DNA from: Dasyornis broadbenti
Lineage: Eukaryota; Chordata; Aves; Passeriformes; Dasyornithidae
Direction of reading: 5' to 3'
Length of the DNA: 64,000 bases
Assembly (NCBI GenBank): GCA_013397935.1
Contig: VZRN01005005.1
Coordinates: 439,044-503,043 of the forward strand
Part shown: in pieces, positions 11,875-24,735 of the stretch
Position numbering within the stretch: position 1 is the first letter of the stretch
How the letters are laid out: the number at the start of each line of letters is the position of its first letter
The notes under the pieces: generated by a model
Database searches by the model: none
The model's input: the letters and a program-made list of their open reading frames with translations, nothing else
Told to the model about the DNA's origin: nothing
Position numbers and translations under genes: made by a program

Positions 11875-12055
11875 TGGAGTTGTGTCAGGGGAGGGTCAGG
11901 CTGGAGATCAGGGCAAGGTTCTTCCCCCAGAGGGTGCTGGGCACTGCCCAGGCATGCCCAGGGTGGGATTGTTGGGGTGTCTGTGCAGGGCCAGGGGTTG
12001 GATTCAGTGATCTCTGTGGGCCCCTTCTGACTCAGAAAATTCTGTGATTCTGTAA
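11875..12055 (+). mobile_element. CR1 LINE 3' fragment
   Basis: Contains CAGAGGGTGCTGGGCACTGC, GATTGTTGGGGTGTCTGTGC and the terminal TTCTGTGATTCTGTAA. It is the plus-strand counterpart of the family seen at 7855-8100. Confidence 0.85.
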
Positions 12056-13339
12056 CTTCCCATGTGTTCCACCCAGGTCAGTCCTGGCTGCCTGCCTCCA
12101 AAGACTCCTCCAGCTAAAAGGACACCAGCCACAGGATTCCCAGCATTTTGCTGTCTAATTTCCGGTGGAATCGGGAAGCTGGGGTTACAGGGAGAAGTTA
12201 TGAATGAAAGGAGCCGGCACTGGGCTCCACACAGACCAAAGGCATTACTATCCTACGCGACCTGTAATTAAATTGTGGAGCTCATGGCCACAGGATGCCA
12301 CGCAAGCCAAAAATACACGTGGCTTTGAAATGAGATTAGACAAACTCACCGAGGGCAGACTCGTGGTGGCTGTTACACGCATACCACTCCTGGCTCAGGA
12401 AGTCGGTAAGGCATCAGTTGCAGAAAATGGAAGGGTATCACAAGCACAGATCTCCTGCCTCTATCTGCCTGCAATTTGTCACCGTCGCTGCCTGGGACTG
12501 AGCTACCTTGGCTGACCCAGCCCACACTGCCACTCTCCCTGTGCAAAGGATGGCAGTGGGAATTTTGGGAGTCCTGGCACCCTGCCTGGTTCCATCTGTG
12601 TGCTCTCCTGCATTGCCTCTGAGCTGCCTCTCCCAAACTTCTGAAGCCAGGGCTCAAAGCCCTCCTGTTGCACAAAACCACCCAGAGATGCTGCTTCTGC
12701 TGCAAGGTGAGTGCCTGGCCCCCTGTGCCCTGACACGTTCACAAGCCCATGAACCCTTTGGGCTTGTCCTATCCTTACACACTGAGGAGCTCCTGGGAGG
12801 GATGAGCTCTGAGGCAAATCCCTGCCTGCCCCACTGAGACTGGTACTGCTGAGTATGTGCTCTTCCCAACTCCCAGCAATAAAATCTTTGTCTCTGCAGG
12901 TGTCTTACCAGCAGCCTTGGGGTCCTGCTGGCACAGAACTGATCCTGCTGCTCTGTCAGTGCCTGGATGAGACCATGTCCCATCCTGGCAGACTCCCAGG
13001 GCAGGCAACCCAGAAATGCCATGAGGCTGACAGCAGGGTTTTGGTCCTGGCAGTGGGAAGCCACCTCAAACCACACCGTGTGCCCCAGCACGCGCCACTG
13101 CCCCTCTCCATCCCCACTGGGCCCAGTCTTTGCACACACTGGGGATTTCTCCAGGCTCCCTCCTCTCTCTTCTTGTATGGCACTGTGTCCTCTTTCCTAC
13201 ACTGCAGAGGTTTTTCAGATCCACTGGGCAGCAGTGGGCTCCGTTTCAGGAGTTTTGCTCTGCTGTCAGCTCTTCTGGCTGGAGGCTCCACTCTTGATGC
13301 CCTTGTCTCTCTATCTCTACAGTACCCCTTGGCCTGGAT
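12056..13339. other. Intergenic, nothing recognised
   Basis: Several open frames of 100-240 codons overlap on both strands, but none shows family resemblance, codon bias or consistent splice sites. Confidence 0.45.
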
Positions 13340-13412
13340 GGACAGACACACTGCAGCGTGTCCAGGGAAGGGAACAGAGCTGGGGAAGGGTATGGAACAG
13401 CAGCAGATGTTG
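13340..13412 (+). mobile_element. Possible CR1 internal fragment
   Basis: The stretch around GTGTCCAGGGAAGGGAACAG and GCTGGGGAAGGGT matches the CR1 segment at about 63,800-63,835. It is only about 60-70 bases long, so this is a weak call. Confidence 0.45.
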
Positions 13413-16252
13413 GGATGGGAGCAGGGTCATGCAGATACATCCATGGCTCAGGGGCATCTCAGACTCTGGATGCTGCTGGAACAGGTGAGGATTACTGGGG
13501 CCTTGGTTGCATTATCAGAGCAGATGGATAGGAAAAGTGGCCAACACGTGTGCTGTTGCTCTTTCCCTTTCACTCTTTAGTTGCTCACTTTTTATTTTTC
13601 CCTTTTCAAAGGAGTAACTTCTAATTCACTTCTTAAAAACCGAAATTTTCTGTCCCCTCAGCTCCTCCACAAACGTTTCTAGGACTCTGCTCACCCCTCT
13701 TCTGCCTCATCTCCATCCTGCCTTTCCCCATTACATGCTTCCCCCTCGTCCCTCCTCCCTCACCCGCTTCAGGCCCTGCGCACCCGCCCCTGCCCCCTTC
13801 CCAGGCCCGGAGGTACAAATGATTAGATTTTCAGCCCAATTAAGGCAGGCTGTCTCCTGGCTGGGACAGAAAAGGTTGGCTCTGGAAGGTGGGAAACAAG
13901 CTTTGACAGGTCCTGGCGTCCCCAGCGCCCTCCGATGGCTCTGCCCGCTGGGCTCCTTTGTGCTGCTCCAGGAGCGGGACCAGGGCTCAGCTGGGGGCCG
14001 GGGGTCTCCTCTGCCCCTCCTCTTCCCCAGCCCAGCAAAAAGAATAGCTAATTAAGAGGTCTAAACGCAGGCAAAGCTAATTCCCTATTCAGAGCTCCGA
14101 GGGGCAGCGGGGAGGGAGGGGAAGGCGGCAGGCGGTGAGCTGGGGAGCGTGGCAGCATCTTCTGCAAGAGCGAGGACCCGGGGCAGGGTTAACCCTCTCC
14201 TCCCTGCCCTGCGGGGCGATCAGCCCAGCCAGACCCATCGTCCCATGTCCCTCACACAGCAGGGCAAGGCCCCGGGGTCCCCTGCAGCCACGAGTGCTGC
14301 TGCTGCTGCCCTGACCCAGGGTTGGCTCCATCCCACACGGGCTCTGTGAGGCGAAGCTCTGCCACAGGTTTCCCACTCCTGTTTCTCTTCCCTGCCACAC
14401 ACGGGCAGAATCAAAGCAGCACCGTGTCCCTGCTGTGCTTCCCTGGGCAGCTGCTCTGTCCCTGTCCCAGTGCTGCGCCTGTGAGCCCCCCACTGCCTGT
14501 TCTGGTCCAAGCCTTGCGCTTCCAGCCACCTCCCACGGCAGCTGGGGACAGGCCTGAAGAGCTCAGCTACTGCTTGTGGATCCTGGAATGCAGGGTTCAG
14601 CCCCACGGGATGGAGGCTGATCCTCACCCTGCCCAGCACAGGGGGCTCCAAGCAGCGCATGCTGCCCTTCCCTGCATCCCACAGCCTGACCTGAGCCTGG
14701 CACGAGACCTCTTACCTGGAAGCAAAGGGCTGAAGATTCCCGGCAAGGGGAGCCAGGAATTTTGGCCAGCCCAAGGGGATGCTGCTGGGATTTAATTTAC
14801 TTTGGATAGAAGGAACCATGTGCACCCAGGTGACATCAAGGTGCACACAGTGAAATGCAGCACTCCTGAGCACCTGTGCAGGGAATTCCAAGAGTGTTCC
14901 TGCAGGCAGGATACCTGCACAGACCATCCTGTCTCTCCAAAGCCAACTTCCCACCCAGCCCTAAGGCCAGATCGCTGAGCCATGACCCAAGCACAGCACT
15001 GGGCAAAGCTGGGCACTGCTCCTTGGTCCCCATGCAGAGGCCTGGGGCATGGACAAGAGTGGGATTTCTCATGCTGCCTAAAACACTCTTCCAGAAGTCT
15101 GTCCCTTTGGGGTTCTGTGGGAGCTCATTGCACTCAGAGTGTCCCCAAAAGAGTGAGAGAGTAAATGGCAGGTAGTGACCTCTGCCTGCAGTGCCAGCCT
15201 CCTTCCCTGCCTCTAGCTCCCGGAAGGTTCACATACCCCAGGTGTGAGCATGTCTGGGTTCACATTTCAGCGAGGACATCCCCATTCCAGGTATCCCTGT
15301 CCTCAGCCACCTGGCCTCCCACTCCAGAGGCTGGACACTCACCCACTATGGCCCAGCAAAACTTTGCTCTGTCCAGGACAGCAGTAAATCATGCCAAGGA
15401 GCTGGTTAGGTATTCCCAAACTCCACCCACTTTTTCCATCTCTGCTGTGCATGGCACTCTCAGAAGGCCCCGGCTCTCCTTGGACACCCCATGGCCACCA
15501 GCCCGTCCGTGGGGCACAGGCCTGAGTGCTGCCCACCAAACTGCCCCTTCCCAGGTGCTGCCTGGTGCCAGGGAGTGCGGACAGGCTCCTCCATGTCCCC
15601 ACTGCTGCAGGACACTGCTGCCACCTGCACTGGACTGGGTTCTGGGGGAGATGGCAGGTGATGAATGGGCAGCCCCAGTCCATCGCAGAGGTTTTCTGTG
15701 GAGGGATGGGGGTATCCAAGGAAGATGAGCCTCCTAGCATGGATCATTTTCCTGTTGGGAGTGATGAGCGGTGCCAGACAGCAATCCAAAAGCTGTTTGC
15801 TGCCGGAGAGCTGGCAACATTCAGGCCAAACTGTGGTTAGGCGGAGCCTGGAATCTCCAGAGCTCCTCAGCCCTGCCTGGAAGCAGCCACGCTCCACCCC
15901 CCTGGCCCTGGGTCTCCAGAGGAGCTGGAAGCAGCCACAGGCCAGTGCAGAAGGCACGAAGACTCATTCCCAATGCTCTTCACCATCCTAAGACATGGTG
16001 GGAACAGGACTCTGCTCTGAGCAGCAGGCAGGGCTCCAGCAGTTGTTTCCATCCCAAGCCTCCTCCTGCTTCCCAGCACCTTGAGGCTGCTGCAGGCCTG
16101 ACTTCTGCCCAGCTTTGCCCTGCTTTAGGAGGGCTTTTCCCCATGAGTTTCCCATAGATTCCTGGGGTATTCTATTAAAAAAATCTCAACGTGGTCTTGC
16201 CCTGCCTTCAAGTGAAGCGCAGATTGCAATTTCACTTCTCCTTTCAGAAAGA
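13413..16252. other. Intergenic, with a candidate conserved non-coding island near 13.8-14.1 kb
   Basis: Between 13,815 and 14,095, AT-rich homeodomain-type cores stand out inside GC-rich DNA: AATGATTAGATTTTC, CCAATTAAGG, AGCTAATTAAGAGG and AAGCTAATTCC. This composition is common in vertebrate enhancers, but conservation cannot be tested here. The rest shows no exon or repeat. Confidence 0.25.
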
Positions 16253-16412
16253 AGTCAGTGTTCCTGGAAGTGTCTGAGGCCAGGCTGGACAGGCCTTGGA
16301 GCAACCTGGAATAGAGGAAGGTGTCCCTCCCTGCCCATGGCAGGGGGTTGGAAAGAGATGGGCTCTAAGGTCCCTTTCAACACAAACTATTCCAGAACTC
16401 TGTGATTCTGTG
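16253..16412 (+). mobile_element. CR1 LINE 3' fragment
   Basis: Reads CCTGGAAGTGTCTGAGGCCA, CTTGGAGCAACCTGG, CCCATGGCAGGGGGTTGG and ends at CTGTGATTCTGTGA: the standard CR1 3' tail order in forward orientation. Confidence 0.88.
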
Positions 16413-19400
16413 ACCTGGGGAGTGTTGAGCCATCAGGTCTCAGCATCACCCATCACAGTTTCCTGTACCATGAGTTGGATTCACTGGCACCACCCCAGAC
16501 AATGCCCAGCTGGGCCATGTACCCCACACACTCACCGACAGTGAATATCCTTCAGCCAAAGGGCTGAGACAGAGAGAGGGTTGGCGGGGAAACCCAGGCC
16601 TCTATTTCTCATTAAAACTGAATTATTTTCTTTAGAAGAAGTTGGGGGGAAAGCATCAAGAAAAATCTGGAGAATTTCCATGAGGTTTTACAATGTCATG
16701 ACTTTCAAAGGGATTCCATGGAAAATATCATCAGATAAGTGCCTCCATACTGTGGAGAGCTGGGGGAGAGCCCTGGCTGATGTGACATCCTGAAATCTTT
16801 GGGTGACATGACTTGAAGCAGGAAGAGGAATCTAGAGAAGAAGCAGAAATGCCAGCCAACATCTCCAGCCCAACCTTCCCCAGTCCAACAGGGTGTCCAT
16901 GTGGCCAAGGGGAGCTGGGTACTCCCATCCCTGCCGAAGGGTGCATCTGCCGAAGGGGATCGTGTGAGCTGGGGTGGTGGGAAGGGATGCTCAGGGCCCC
17001 TCAGGAGAACCAGCCCTCTTCCTGCTCAGCCTCTGTGGTGTGGCCATTTCCTTGGTCTGGGCCCCAATTAAAAGAGCCAAATGGAAATTGCCAGAGAAAA
17101 AGAGTGAAAGAAACAACATTTCCTGCCTGAGGAGATTAACTCTCCAAATTACATGTGAACAGAAGGGGAGGCGACAGGGGAAAAGGAAACCCAGCTTCCA
17201 CCCCAATAAAAGCCAGTTCATTTAATAAAGGAGGAGCAAGGAGGGGGAAGGTGGCTGAAAGAAAATGAGGCTGGGGGGTGTGGAATTAGCCTTGTCAAAC
17301 AAGGGGCTTTGCTGTCCCAGAACTACTTCTTTATTGTTCCAATTTTTCATGCTTACTTAGCTCTCAATGCTGCACAAGACAACAGCTCATTATCGGGGGG
17401 GGACGGGACAGGACGGGATGGGACGGACAAGGCTGTGGCGGTGCTGAGAAATGGAAGGAAAATTAAATTTTTTTAAAAGGAGTCCTTTCCCTGGGGCTTC
17501 AGCCTCTCCCCCCTGCATGGAGCTGCAGACATTGTGGCTGGGAGGAGCAGGGCATTGCCAAGCTGGGAAAAAGGGTTTTCCACAACCTTTGGCACCAGCA
17601 TTGGGACAAAAGCAGCTGACCCTGAAATGCCATCTTATGGTCTGGTGAGAGGGAAGGAGGGGTGACCGAGGGGGACACAGAGGGCTCCCCCATCTCCTTG
17701 GTGCTCCTGAAGCCAACGCTCAGCAGCTGCTGAGGGAAGAGGGGCTGAAACAGGAGTGGGGCAGGTAGGACCAGGGGGACAAAGCCCACTCTGCCCCATG
17801 GCCAGGCTGCTGTGTCCTTGCAGGTCAGCCAGCCAAGGCACATCTGTGGCATCATTGTCTACTAAACAACATCTGCTCTGACTCTGGAAAGCGACTTCCA
17901 TCCTCCTCCCAGGGCTCCTTGTTTGTTTTCTCCCCAGGATTTTCCTGATCAGATTGGCTTGGCTTACAAAGCCAAACTCACACCAGAAAGGCTATCAGGA
18001 TGTTTGTGGATAGGAAGGTTATGCTCCATTATTAGTGATGCTGCCTTATAAAGCCCTGTTTGCACAGGCTCATAACTCTCTGAAAAATGCTCCCTTTTAG
18101 GACCAGAAGTGGCGACGGCTCTAAGAGCCAGTGCCGTGCTGCTGATGCTGCCCACCGAGTCACTCCCACCCACCCATGAGATCAGCACTGGGGACAGGGC
18201 AAGCTGGAGGGCCAGCAGGGGACTGGGGGATTTAGGAGCACAGACCAGGGAGAAGAGCAGCTGTGGCCAGGCTGGGTGGCTTTCCCTGGTCCTTGGTAGA
18301 AACCCAAGAAACCCAGATTGCAGACTGACCTTCCAGGTAACAGCCATTCTGAGATGCCAGCCCCCAGAGGTGACAGCCACAGGGGATAACTCAGGGACAC
18401 TCCTGGCCCACAAGGAGCAGTGACAGCTCCAGTCAGGACTTGCTTGACACCTGCAATGGATGGAAGGATTATATTTTGTTTTCAAATGTTTTTTGGTGCT
18501 TACTTGCTACCACAACTTAATCCATCATGGGATGCCCAAGTGGTCCTATGCTGAAGCTGTTCACAAGCACTGAGGCCCGGCTGTGATGCTGTCCACAGAA
18601 AAATCTGCGGAAGGTTTCCACCAACAAATTGTTGGACTTGGAGATGATTTGTACCCACACTCGCACTTTACAGGTTGAGTCACCATTTCTCAGAGGAAGG
18701 TGGTCAACCCTTCCAAAACAGAAACCTCTGCAAATGGATGCTCTCCAAGAGTAGAGCCAAAATATTCCCCCATTCTCCCCAGCGTGGTCGAGTTTTCCAG
18801 TTCCTGGATGCAGCTCGCCTTTGGGAAGCTGGAAATCCAGTGGGGTCTGTTCTGGAAGCAGGAAGAGTGAGGGTCCTTCAGGACACCCTTAAGCTTCAGG
18901 GCGTTTCCCCTTCACCAGGCACAGTCTGGTCAGATGCACTCCTGTCAGGGAAAGAAGAGTCACAGAGGGAGCACATCGTTTTTGGTGCCCAGGGAACATT
19001 TGTAGCCCAAGAAGCTCTTGATGCACTGGATCCAAATCCACCCTGGCTATGGCAGAGGCTGCACCCAAGCTGTGGAGACGCCCCTGTGTCTCCTTGCTCT
19101 GTGACAAGGGCTGGTGCTGGCTGCCAGTTTCAGAGAGAGCCCTGCTCTCACAGCACTGTGATATGAATGCTGGAAACTTCTCAACTATTCAGAAACAGCT
19201 CCTTTTCTCCAAAAATTTGAGGCATGCCTCACTTGGAGAGCTGCATTCCATCCCTCCCACCATGGCAGTGGCAGCACGTGGCAGCTTGGGCTGCAAGCCT
19301 GGGGAAAGCCCACCTGAGGGGGAGGCTGCAGCCCATGGATTACAGCCCTGCTGTCACTGCTCTTTTGGAAGTGCCCCAGGTCTTCTCATTCTTGGGAATA

Positions 19401-19811
19401 CTATCCCAGCACCCTCTCAAACCTCTGCAGCTGCAAAACCTTTTTTTGAGACAGGAGATGGAGGATAAACCGGACAATGAATGCCATGGTACCATGTGCT
19501 GGAGTACCCTGGGTCCCTTTTGCATTGATTCCTGAGCCTGCTGGGCTGGTGGCAGCAGCTCTGGGCAGGATGACAGTCCATGGAGAGGTGACAAACAGTG
19601 AATTCAGCTGTTGGAGCTGGAGTTTTACCTGGCAGAGATTGGTTTGGCCTCTCTCATCTGCCTGCAGCAGGGCACAGCAGCACCAGGGGCACGCTGGGCC
19701 CATCTCAGCCCTGGCACCCAGGGCAGAACAAGGATTTTTGTGGGCAGCAATGTCCCTGTTCCCCCTGGCTGTCTGGCCTGCAGCCTTCACAGCCTCTGAG
19801 GATGTCCCAAA
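16413..19811. other. Intergenic, with candidate conserved AT-rich islands at 17.04-17.40 kb
   Basis: The segment 17,040-17,400 is AT-rich (CCCCAATTAAAAGAGCC, GATTAACTCTCCAAATTAC, TTATTGTTCCAATTTTTCA) and is followed by a short GGGAC-type run at 17,396-17,430. It looks like regulatory rather than coding DNA. I see no exons elsewhere in this stretch. Confidence 0.25.
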
Positions 19812-20631
19812 CTGGAGGGCACCACTGGGCTGATGCTCGGCTGCTCCCAGCAGCAGGTGCTCAGTGGGGCCAAAGCTCAGCCCCTTGGACAGATGCTTTT
19901 CAAGGCAGGATGGACAGACAGACAGCAGGAACCCAAAGCCAGGCTGAGATCTTGCATCACTGCTCAAAACCTTGCAGGATGGTAATCCCAGCCTCTCCAT
20001 GAAAAACTGCTTCTCTGAGGAATTTCCCATCCCTGTTCAAGTGTGAGCTCCAGAGTGAACGCACCCACCTGGGGCACAGTTTGGGCTTGTGCCCATCTTC
20101 CTTGGGGACTGGCACCTTCTTTTCTTCCCTCCTCTCTCCTCTGCACTCTCCTCCCTCAGCTTTGCCTTCAAACAGTAAGGAACAAATTCCAGGGATTTTG
20201 CCTGGGGGCCCACGGAGCGGGGATGTGAGCTGGTCTCCATCTGACTGCGACCGAGTCTCTCCCCCTCACTGGAAATTGAAAGCAGAAGCTGTGGAGCGGT
20301 GACAAAAATCTGCATTACGTTATGGCAACTGGATTTCTTTTTTTTTTTTTTAAGATTTTATAATACATCGTTTTGAAACTCTGCCAGTGATCATCATCAA
20401 AGCGAGAGGAGCGCCTTGGAAAGAACAATGGTGGTAGAGGGTGGGGAGCAGGGTGCCTGGGTATTGATGTGTAATCCTTTTTAAAGCCGGTTCTAGACAC
20501 AGCATGGAAGACTTTTTTTTTTTTTTTGTGTTTTCCTGAAATGCAGATACAATTTAATCTGGTGAGGGCAGGCAGCAATGCCAGAGCTCTAGATTAAGGT
20601 GCTGGATCGCATTAAGGCTGCAGAGCCGTCA
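19812..20631. repeat. Left copy of a near-identical segment flanking an assembly gap
   Basis: This sequence recurs at a constant offset of 1,095 bases at 20,907-21,726. I find one difference: A at 20,436 versus G at 21,531. Even the two T homopolymers have equal lengths. It ends in a run of about 15 C that runs into the N gap. It is most likely one locus assembled twice, so only one copy should be counted. Confidence 0.93.
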
Positions 20632-20647
20632 ACCCCCCCCCCCCCCC

Positions 20648-20906
20648 NNNNNNNNNNNNNNNNNNNNNNNNNNNNNNNNNNNNNNNNNNNNNNNNNNNNN
20701 NNNNNNNNNNNNNNNNNNNNNNNNNNNNNNNNNNNNNNNNNNNNNNNNNNNNNNNNNNNNNNNNNNNNNNNNNNNNNNNNNNNNNNNNNNNNNNNNNNNN
20801 NNNNNNNNNNNNNNNNNNNNNNNNNNNNNNNNNNNNNNNNNNNNNNNNNNNNNNNNNNNNNNNNNNNNNNNNNNNNNNNNNNNNNNNNNNNNNNNNNNNN
20901 NNNNNN
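20648..20906. other. Assembly gap (259 N)
   Basis: A run of 259 undetermined bases follows directly on a poly-C tract. A second 2-base gap lies at 21,727-21,728, just before another poly-C run. Open frames translated across it are meaningless. Confidence 0.99.
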
Positions 20907-21726
20907 CTGGAGGGCACCACTGGGCTGATGCTCGGCTGCTCCCAGCAGCAGGTGCTCAGTGGGGCCAAAGCTCAGCCCCTTGGACAGATGCTTTTCAAGG
21001 CAGGATGGACAGACAGACAGCAGGAACCCAAAGCCAGGCTGAGATCTTGCATCACTGCTCAAAACCTTGCAGGATGGTAATCCCAGCCTCTCCATGAAAA
21101 ACTGCTTCTCTGAGGAATTTCCCATCCCTGTTCAAGTGTGAGCTCCAGAGTGAACGCACCCACCTGGGGCACAGTTTGGGCTTGTGCCCATCTTCCTTGG
21201 GGACTGGCACCTTCTTTTCTTCCCTCCTCTCTCCTCTGCACTCTCCTCCCTCAGCTTTGCCTTCAAACAGTAAGGAACAAATTCCAGGGATTTTGCCTGG
21301 GGGCCCACGGAGCGGGGATGTGAGCTGGTCTCCATCTGACTGCGACCGAGTCTCTCCCCCTCACTGGAAATTGAAAGCAGAAGCTGTGGAGCGGTGACAA
21401 AAATCTGCATTACGTTATGGCAACTGGATTTCTTTTTTTTTTTTTTAAGATTTTATAATACATCGTTTTGAAACTCTGCCAGTGATCATCATCAAAGCGA
21501 GAGGAGCGCCTTGGAAAGAACAATGGTGGTGGAGGGTGGGGAGCAGGGTGCCTGGGTATTGATGTGTAATCCTTTTTAAAGCCGGTTCTAGACACAGCAT
21601 GGAAGACTTTTTTTTTTTTTTTGTGTTTTCCTGAAATGCAGATACAATTTAATCTGGTGAGGGCAGGCAGCAATGCCAGAGCTCTAGATTAAGGTGCTGG
21701 ATCGCATTAAGGCTGCAGAGCCGTCA
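20907..21726. repeat. Right copy of the near-identical segment (probable false duplication)
   Basis: Repeats 19,812-20,631 without indels. It is followed by NN and then unique sequence with a 14-15 base C run at about 21,747-21,760. The arrangement suggests a misjoined haplotype or contig overlap at a poly-C sequencing block, not a biological tandem duplication. Confidence 0.93.
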
Positions 21727-21728
21727 NN

Positions 21729-23196
21729 AAGCGTGGGAAGCCGCCCACCCCCCCCCCCCCACTGCCTCTGGCCCCAGGAGGGCAAGGAGCGGGCAGGGAG
21801 GATGGGAAACACAGAAGGGTCCAAAACAGAAGCTCAGGAGAGACCAGATGGAGAGGAAAGGAGCACACTACTGCTGGAAGGGCCAGGGCTCTGGATCCTG
21901 CAGGGAATCACAAGCCAGAGACATCATCACTTCATAGGGCAGCAGTTCGAGTTCTGCCAGCACAGTCTCCTGGGCTCTGCCAGTGCCCCTGGCCACCCGT
22001 CCGCCCCTCCATCAAAGCCCAGCCAAGCTCCCACAGCCCCCAGTGCCTTGACATCAGAGCCTTGGCCTGTGTGCTGCCCTCTCTACTCAAGCAGCCTTTT
22101 CACTGCCCCTATTTCCCTTGCTACCTTCCTCCTTCCTCAAGCCAAGCAAAACAAGGGACTTCTCCCAGTCCCTGCCCATTCAACTCCTCCTGCTGCACAG
22201 AATGAGGGGAATGACACAGCACAGCACGTGCCCCAGTGGCAGCAAGTGCTGAGAAACCCCTCTGGCTCAGAGAGACAGTGTCGGGGTGCTCTGGTGCTCC
22301 CTGGAGCCTGAGTCTCATTTAGGTTCTTATGGCTTGAAAAAATGAAAAGCAAACCCCCAGAAATCAGCCATTCATAGTAATTTTCTCACAGCAGCCACAT
22401 CAGAAATACCTATCACTCTGGACAAGCTCATGAGGATAAAGTTCATCATTTTGGCATCTTTGTGATATCAGATCATCAGCCACACCAGTCACCCATGTGT
22501 GGGACATCAAGGGAGATTGCTGGACAGGTGGGAAGGGCCCACAGTGCCATGGGACAATTCTGCATCACCTGCTGCTGCTCTGGAGTCCAGTGGCCTACAA
22601 AACCCTGGCCCTGCTCATGCAGACCCAGACAGACTCATCCAGGCCTGCCAGGCTCATGCCTGACCTGCTCCAGGCTGGATCTGCAGAGGCTGTTCCTTGC
22701 TGCTGCCGCGGGAAATCACCCAATCCAGCCCTAAGGCATCTCACTCAGGCTCTCATGCTCCTAACACTGAAGCAAGGCTTCCCACACCTGCATAGTCTCG
22801 TTTCCTTCTGGGATGGACAGAAAAAACACTTCCTTCCTTCAAGCAACTCATGGAAAGTTGCTGTCCCCAGTGAGCCCGGTGCCAAGCTTGGTGCTCCAGC
22901 ACAAGGGGGTGCTCAGTGGTGTCCCACACACCCATTTCTGGGAGCAGACCTCATCCCATGCAGGTCAGATGGAGCAGAGCTGGGGGAGGCACACAAAGGG
23001 CAGCAGCAGGTCCCAGGGCAGTGGTTCAAAGCTTCTCAGGCTCTCAGGCCAGGCCTTCAGAAGATGTCAGCTCACCTGGGCTCGCTACTGCTCTGTGCCC
23101 AGACAATGCCAGCTGAGGCTCACAGTGTGAAACAGAGATCACAAAGCCCACTCTTTTCAGGATGTGAGAGGTTTATCTGAGTGTGCTCTGGCTATA
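21729..23196. other. Intergenic, candidate conserved AT-rich island at 22.32-22.47 kb
   Basis: The 22,320-22,470 stretch is AT-rich single-copy DNA (TTCATAGTAATTTTCTCACA and TTCATCATTTTGGCATC) amid GC-rich surroundings. No exon is supported. Confidence 0.2.
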
Positions 23197-23625
23197 AATC
23201 ATAGAGTCCTGGCACTGTTAAGGTTTGACATTGTTGAGTCCGAGCATTTCCCCAGCACTGCCAAGGCCACCTGTGACCCATATCCCCAAGTGCCACATCC
23301 ACATGGCTTTAAATCCCTCAAGAGATGGAGGCCCCACCACTGCCCTGGGCAGTCTGTGCCAGTATCTGACCACCCTTTCCATGAAGAAATTTCCCCAGTA
23401 TCCAATCTAAATCTCCCCTGGCACAGCCTGAGGCCGTTCCCTCTCCTGTCCCTGTTCCCTGGGAGCAGAGCCCAACCCCCCCGGCTGCCCCCTCCTGTCA
23501 GGAGCTGTGCAGAGCCAGAAGGTTCCCCCTGATCCCCCTTTGCTCCAGGCTGAGCCCCTTTCCCAGCTCCTGCAGCTGCTTCTGGTGCTCCAGACCCTTC
23601 CCCAGCTCCATTCCCTTCCCTGGAC
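23197..23625 (-). mobile_element. CR1 LINE 3' fragment, reverse orientation, longer copy
   Basis: Starts AATCATAGAGTCCTGGCACT and runs through GCCAAGGCCACC, CCCCAAGTGCCACATCC, CTGCCCTGGGCAG and TTTCCATGAAGAAATTTCCC into the GGAGCAGAGCCC region. At about 430 bases it is one of the longer copies in the window. Confidence 0.88.
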
Positions 23626-24462
23626 AATGCACATCAAGCCTGGATCACCTCCTCCACACTGCACGAGCAGCAGCCTCTGCAGTGCCACGTTCAGGTGCCC
23701 TCTCTCTTTTTCTTGCCAGGTCACCTAACAGCAATTGCTCAATTCCCTCACACCACGGAGAATTGCCCTGCCCATCAGAAACTGTGAATCTTCCAGGTAA
23801 ACTCCAGCCCACCTCGTTAGAAGTGCCCGATGGCAGCAGCTCAGTGCTTCCCGGCTGAGGAGATAGCCTGCCAGCTAACGATGGGCTGATAATTAAGTCC
23901 AGTCCTTTCCAAGATCAGCTTCCCCTGCCAGTTAATCCCAACAGCAAATAATGCTGATTGACTTTGCCTTGGTCTGTAAATGCAGGATTGCTCTGTTCCA
24001 AGAGCTCCCTGCTGTCCTGCATGGAGGAGTCCCACTGCACCCCAGGGTCTGCCTGGGTGGGGAGGAGGTGCAAAATGCCTCCGTCAGGTGCAAGCTCAGC
24101 TGGGCTTGGGCCACTCCTTCACAAGCTGGCGGGTGGAGAGCAGCCCCAGCTCGCCATGTGGGTGTGAAGTGCGAATGTTTTGGGGTGGTCCAGGAAGGCA
24201 GACCTGGAGTGGAAGTTCAGAGAGACCTGCTCTCCGTGGGGCAGCCTGGGTTTGTTGAGGCAGCAGGCACTGGTGGGACAGACTGGCCAGGGGAGCAATT
24301 CAGCCCCTGCCACCCTGCCCTGTTCCTTCAACACTGGGCACCACTGAGCTGTGGAGGCAGAAGAGGCAAGAGAAGGGCATTTTGAGGCTCATTGCCAGGC
24401 CAGTGTGTCCCAGGCAGAGTGGCATACCAGGGCTGGATTGCCAAAGACAACCCAGACAAAAA
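23626..24462. other. Intergenic, AT-rich island at about 23.87-24.0 kb
   Basis: The 23,870-24,000 segment carries CTGATAATTAAGTCC and CAGCAAATAATGCTGATTGA. This is a possible regulatory island. Nothing else is recognised. Confidence 0.2.
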
Positions 24463-24735
24463 CCATAGAGTCACAGAATATCCTGATTTGGAAGGGACCC
24501 ACCCTGTGCATCCCTGGCAGCGCTGTCCAAATGCTCCTGCACCTCTGGCAGCCTCGGGGCTGTGCCCATTCCCTGGGGAGCCTAGGCAGTGCCCAGCACC
24601 CTTTGGGTGAAGAACCTTTCCCTGAAATCCAATGTGACCCTCCCTGGCCCAGATCCAGCTGTTCCCTGGCTCCTGTCCCTGTCACAGAGAGCAGAGCTCG
24701 GAGCTGCCCCCGTGCTGCCCCTCCAGAGGAAGCTC
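24463..24735 (-). mobile_element. CR1 LINE 3' fragment, reverse orientation
   Basis: Begins CATAGAGTCACAGAATATCC and continues with GGCAGCGCTGTCCAAATGC, GGCAGTGCCCAGCACCC and GAAGAACCTTTCCCTGAAAT. It is the same subfamily as the 7855-8100 copy. Confidence 0.88.

Noticed and set aside
20589..21125. Open frames running through the N gap
   Set aside because: Most of their length is undetermined sequence.
21940..21965. Possible tRNA B-box (GCAGTTCGAGTTCTGCC)
   Set aside because: No matching A-box or cloverleaf could be drawn around it.
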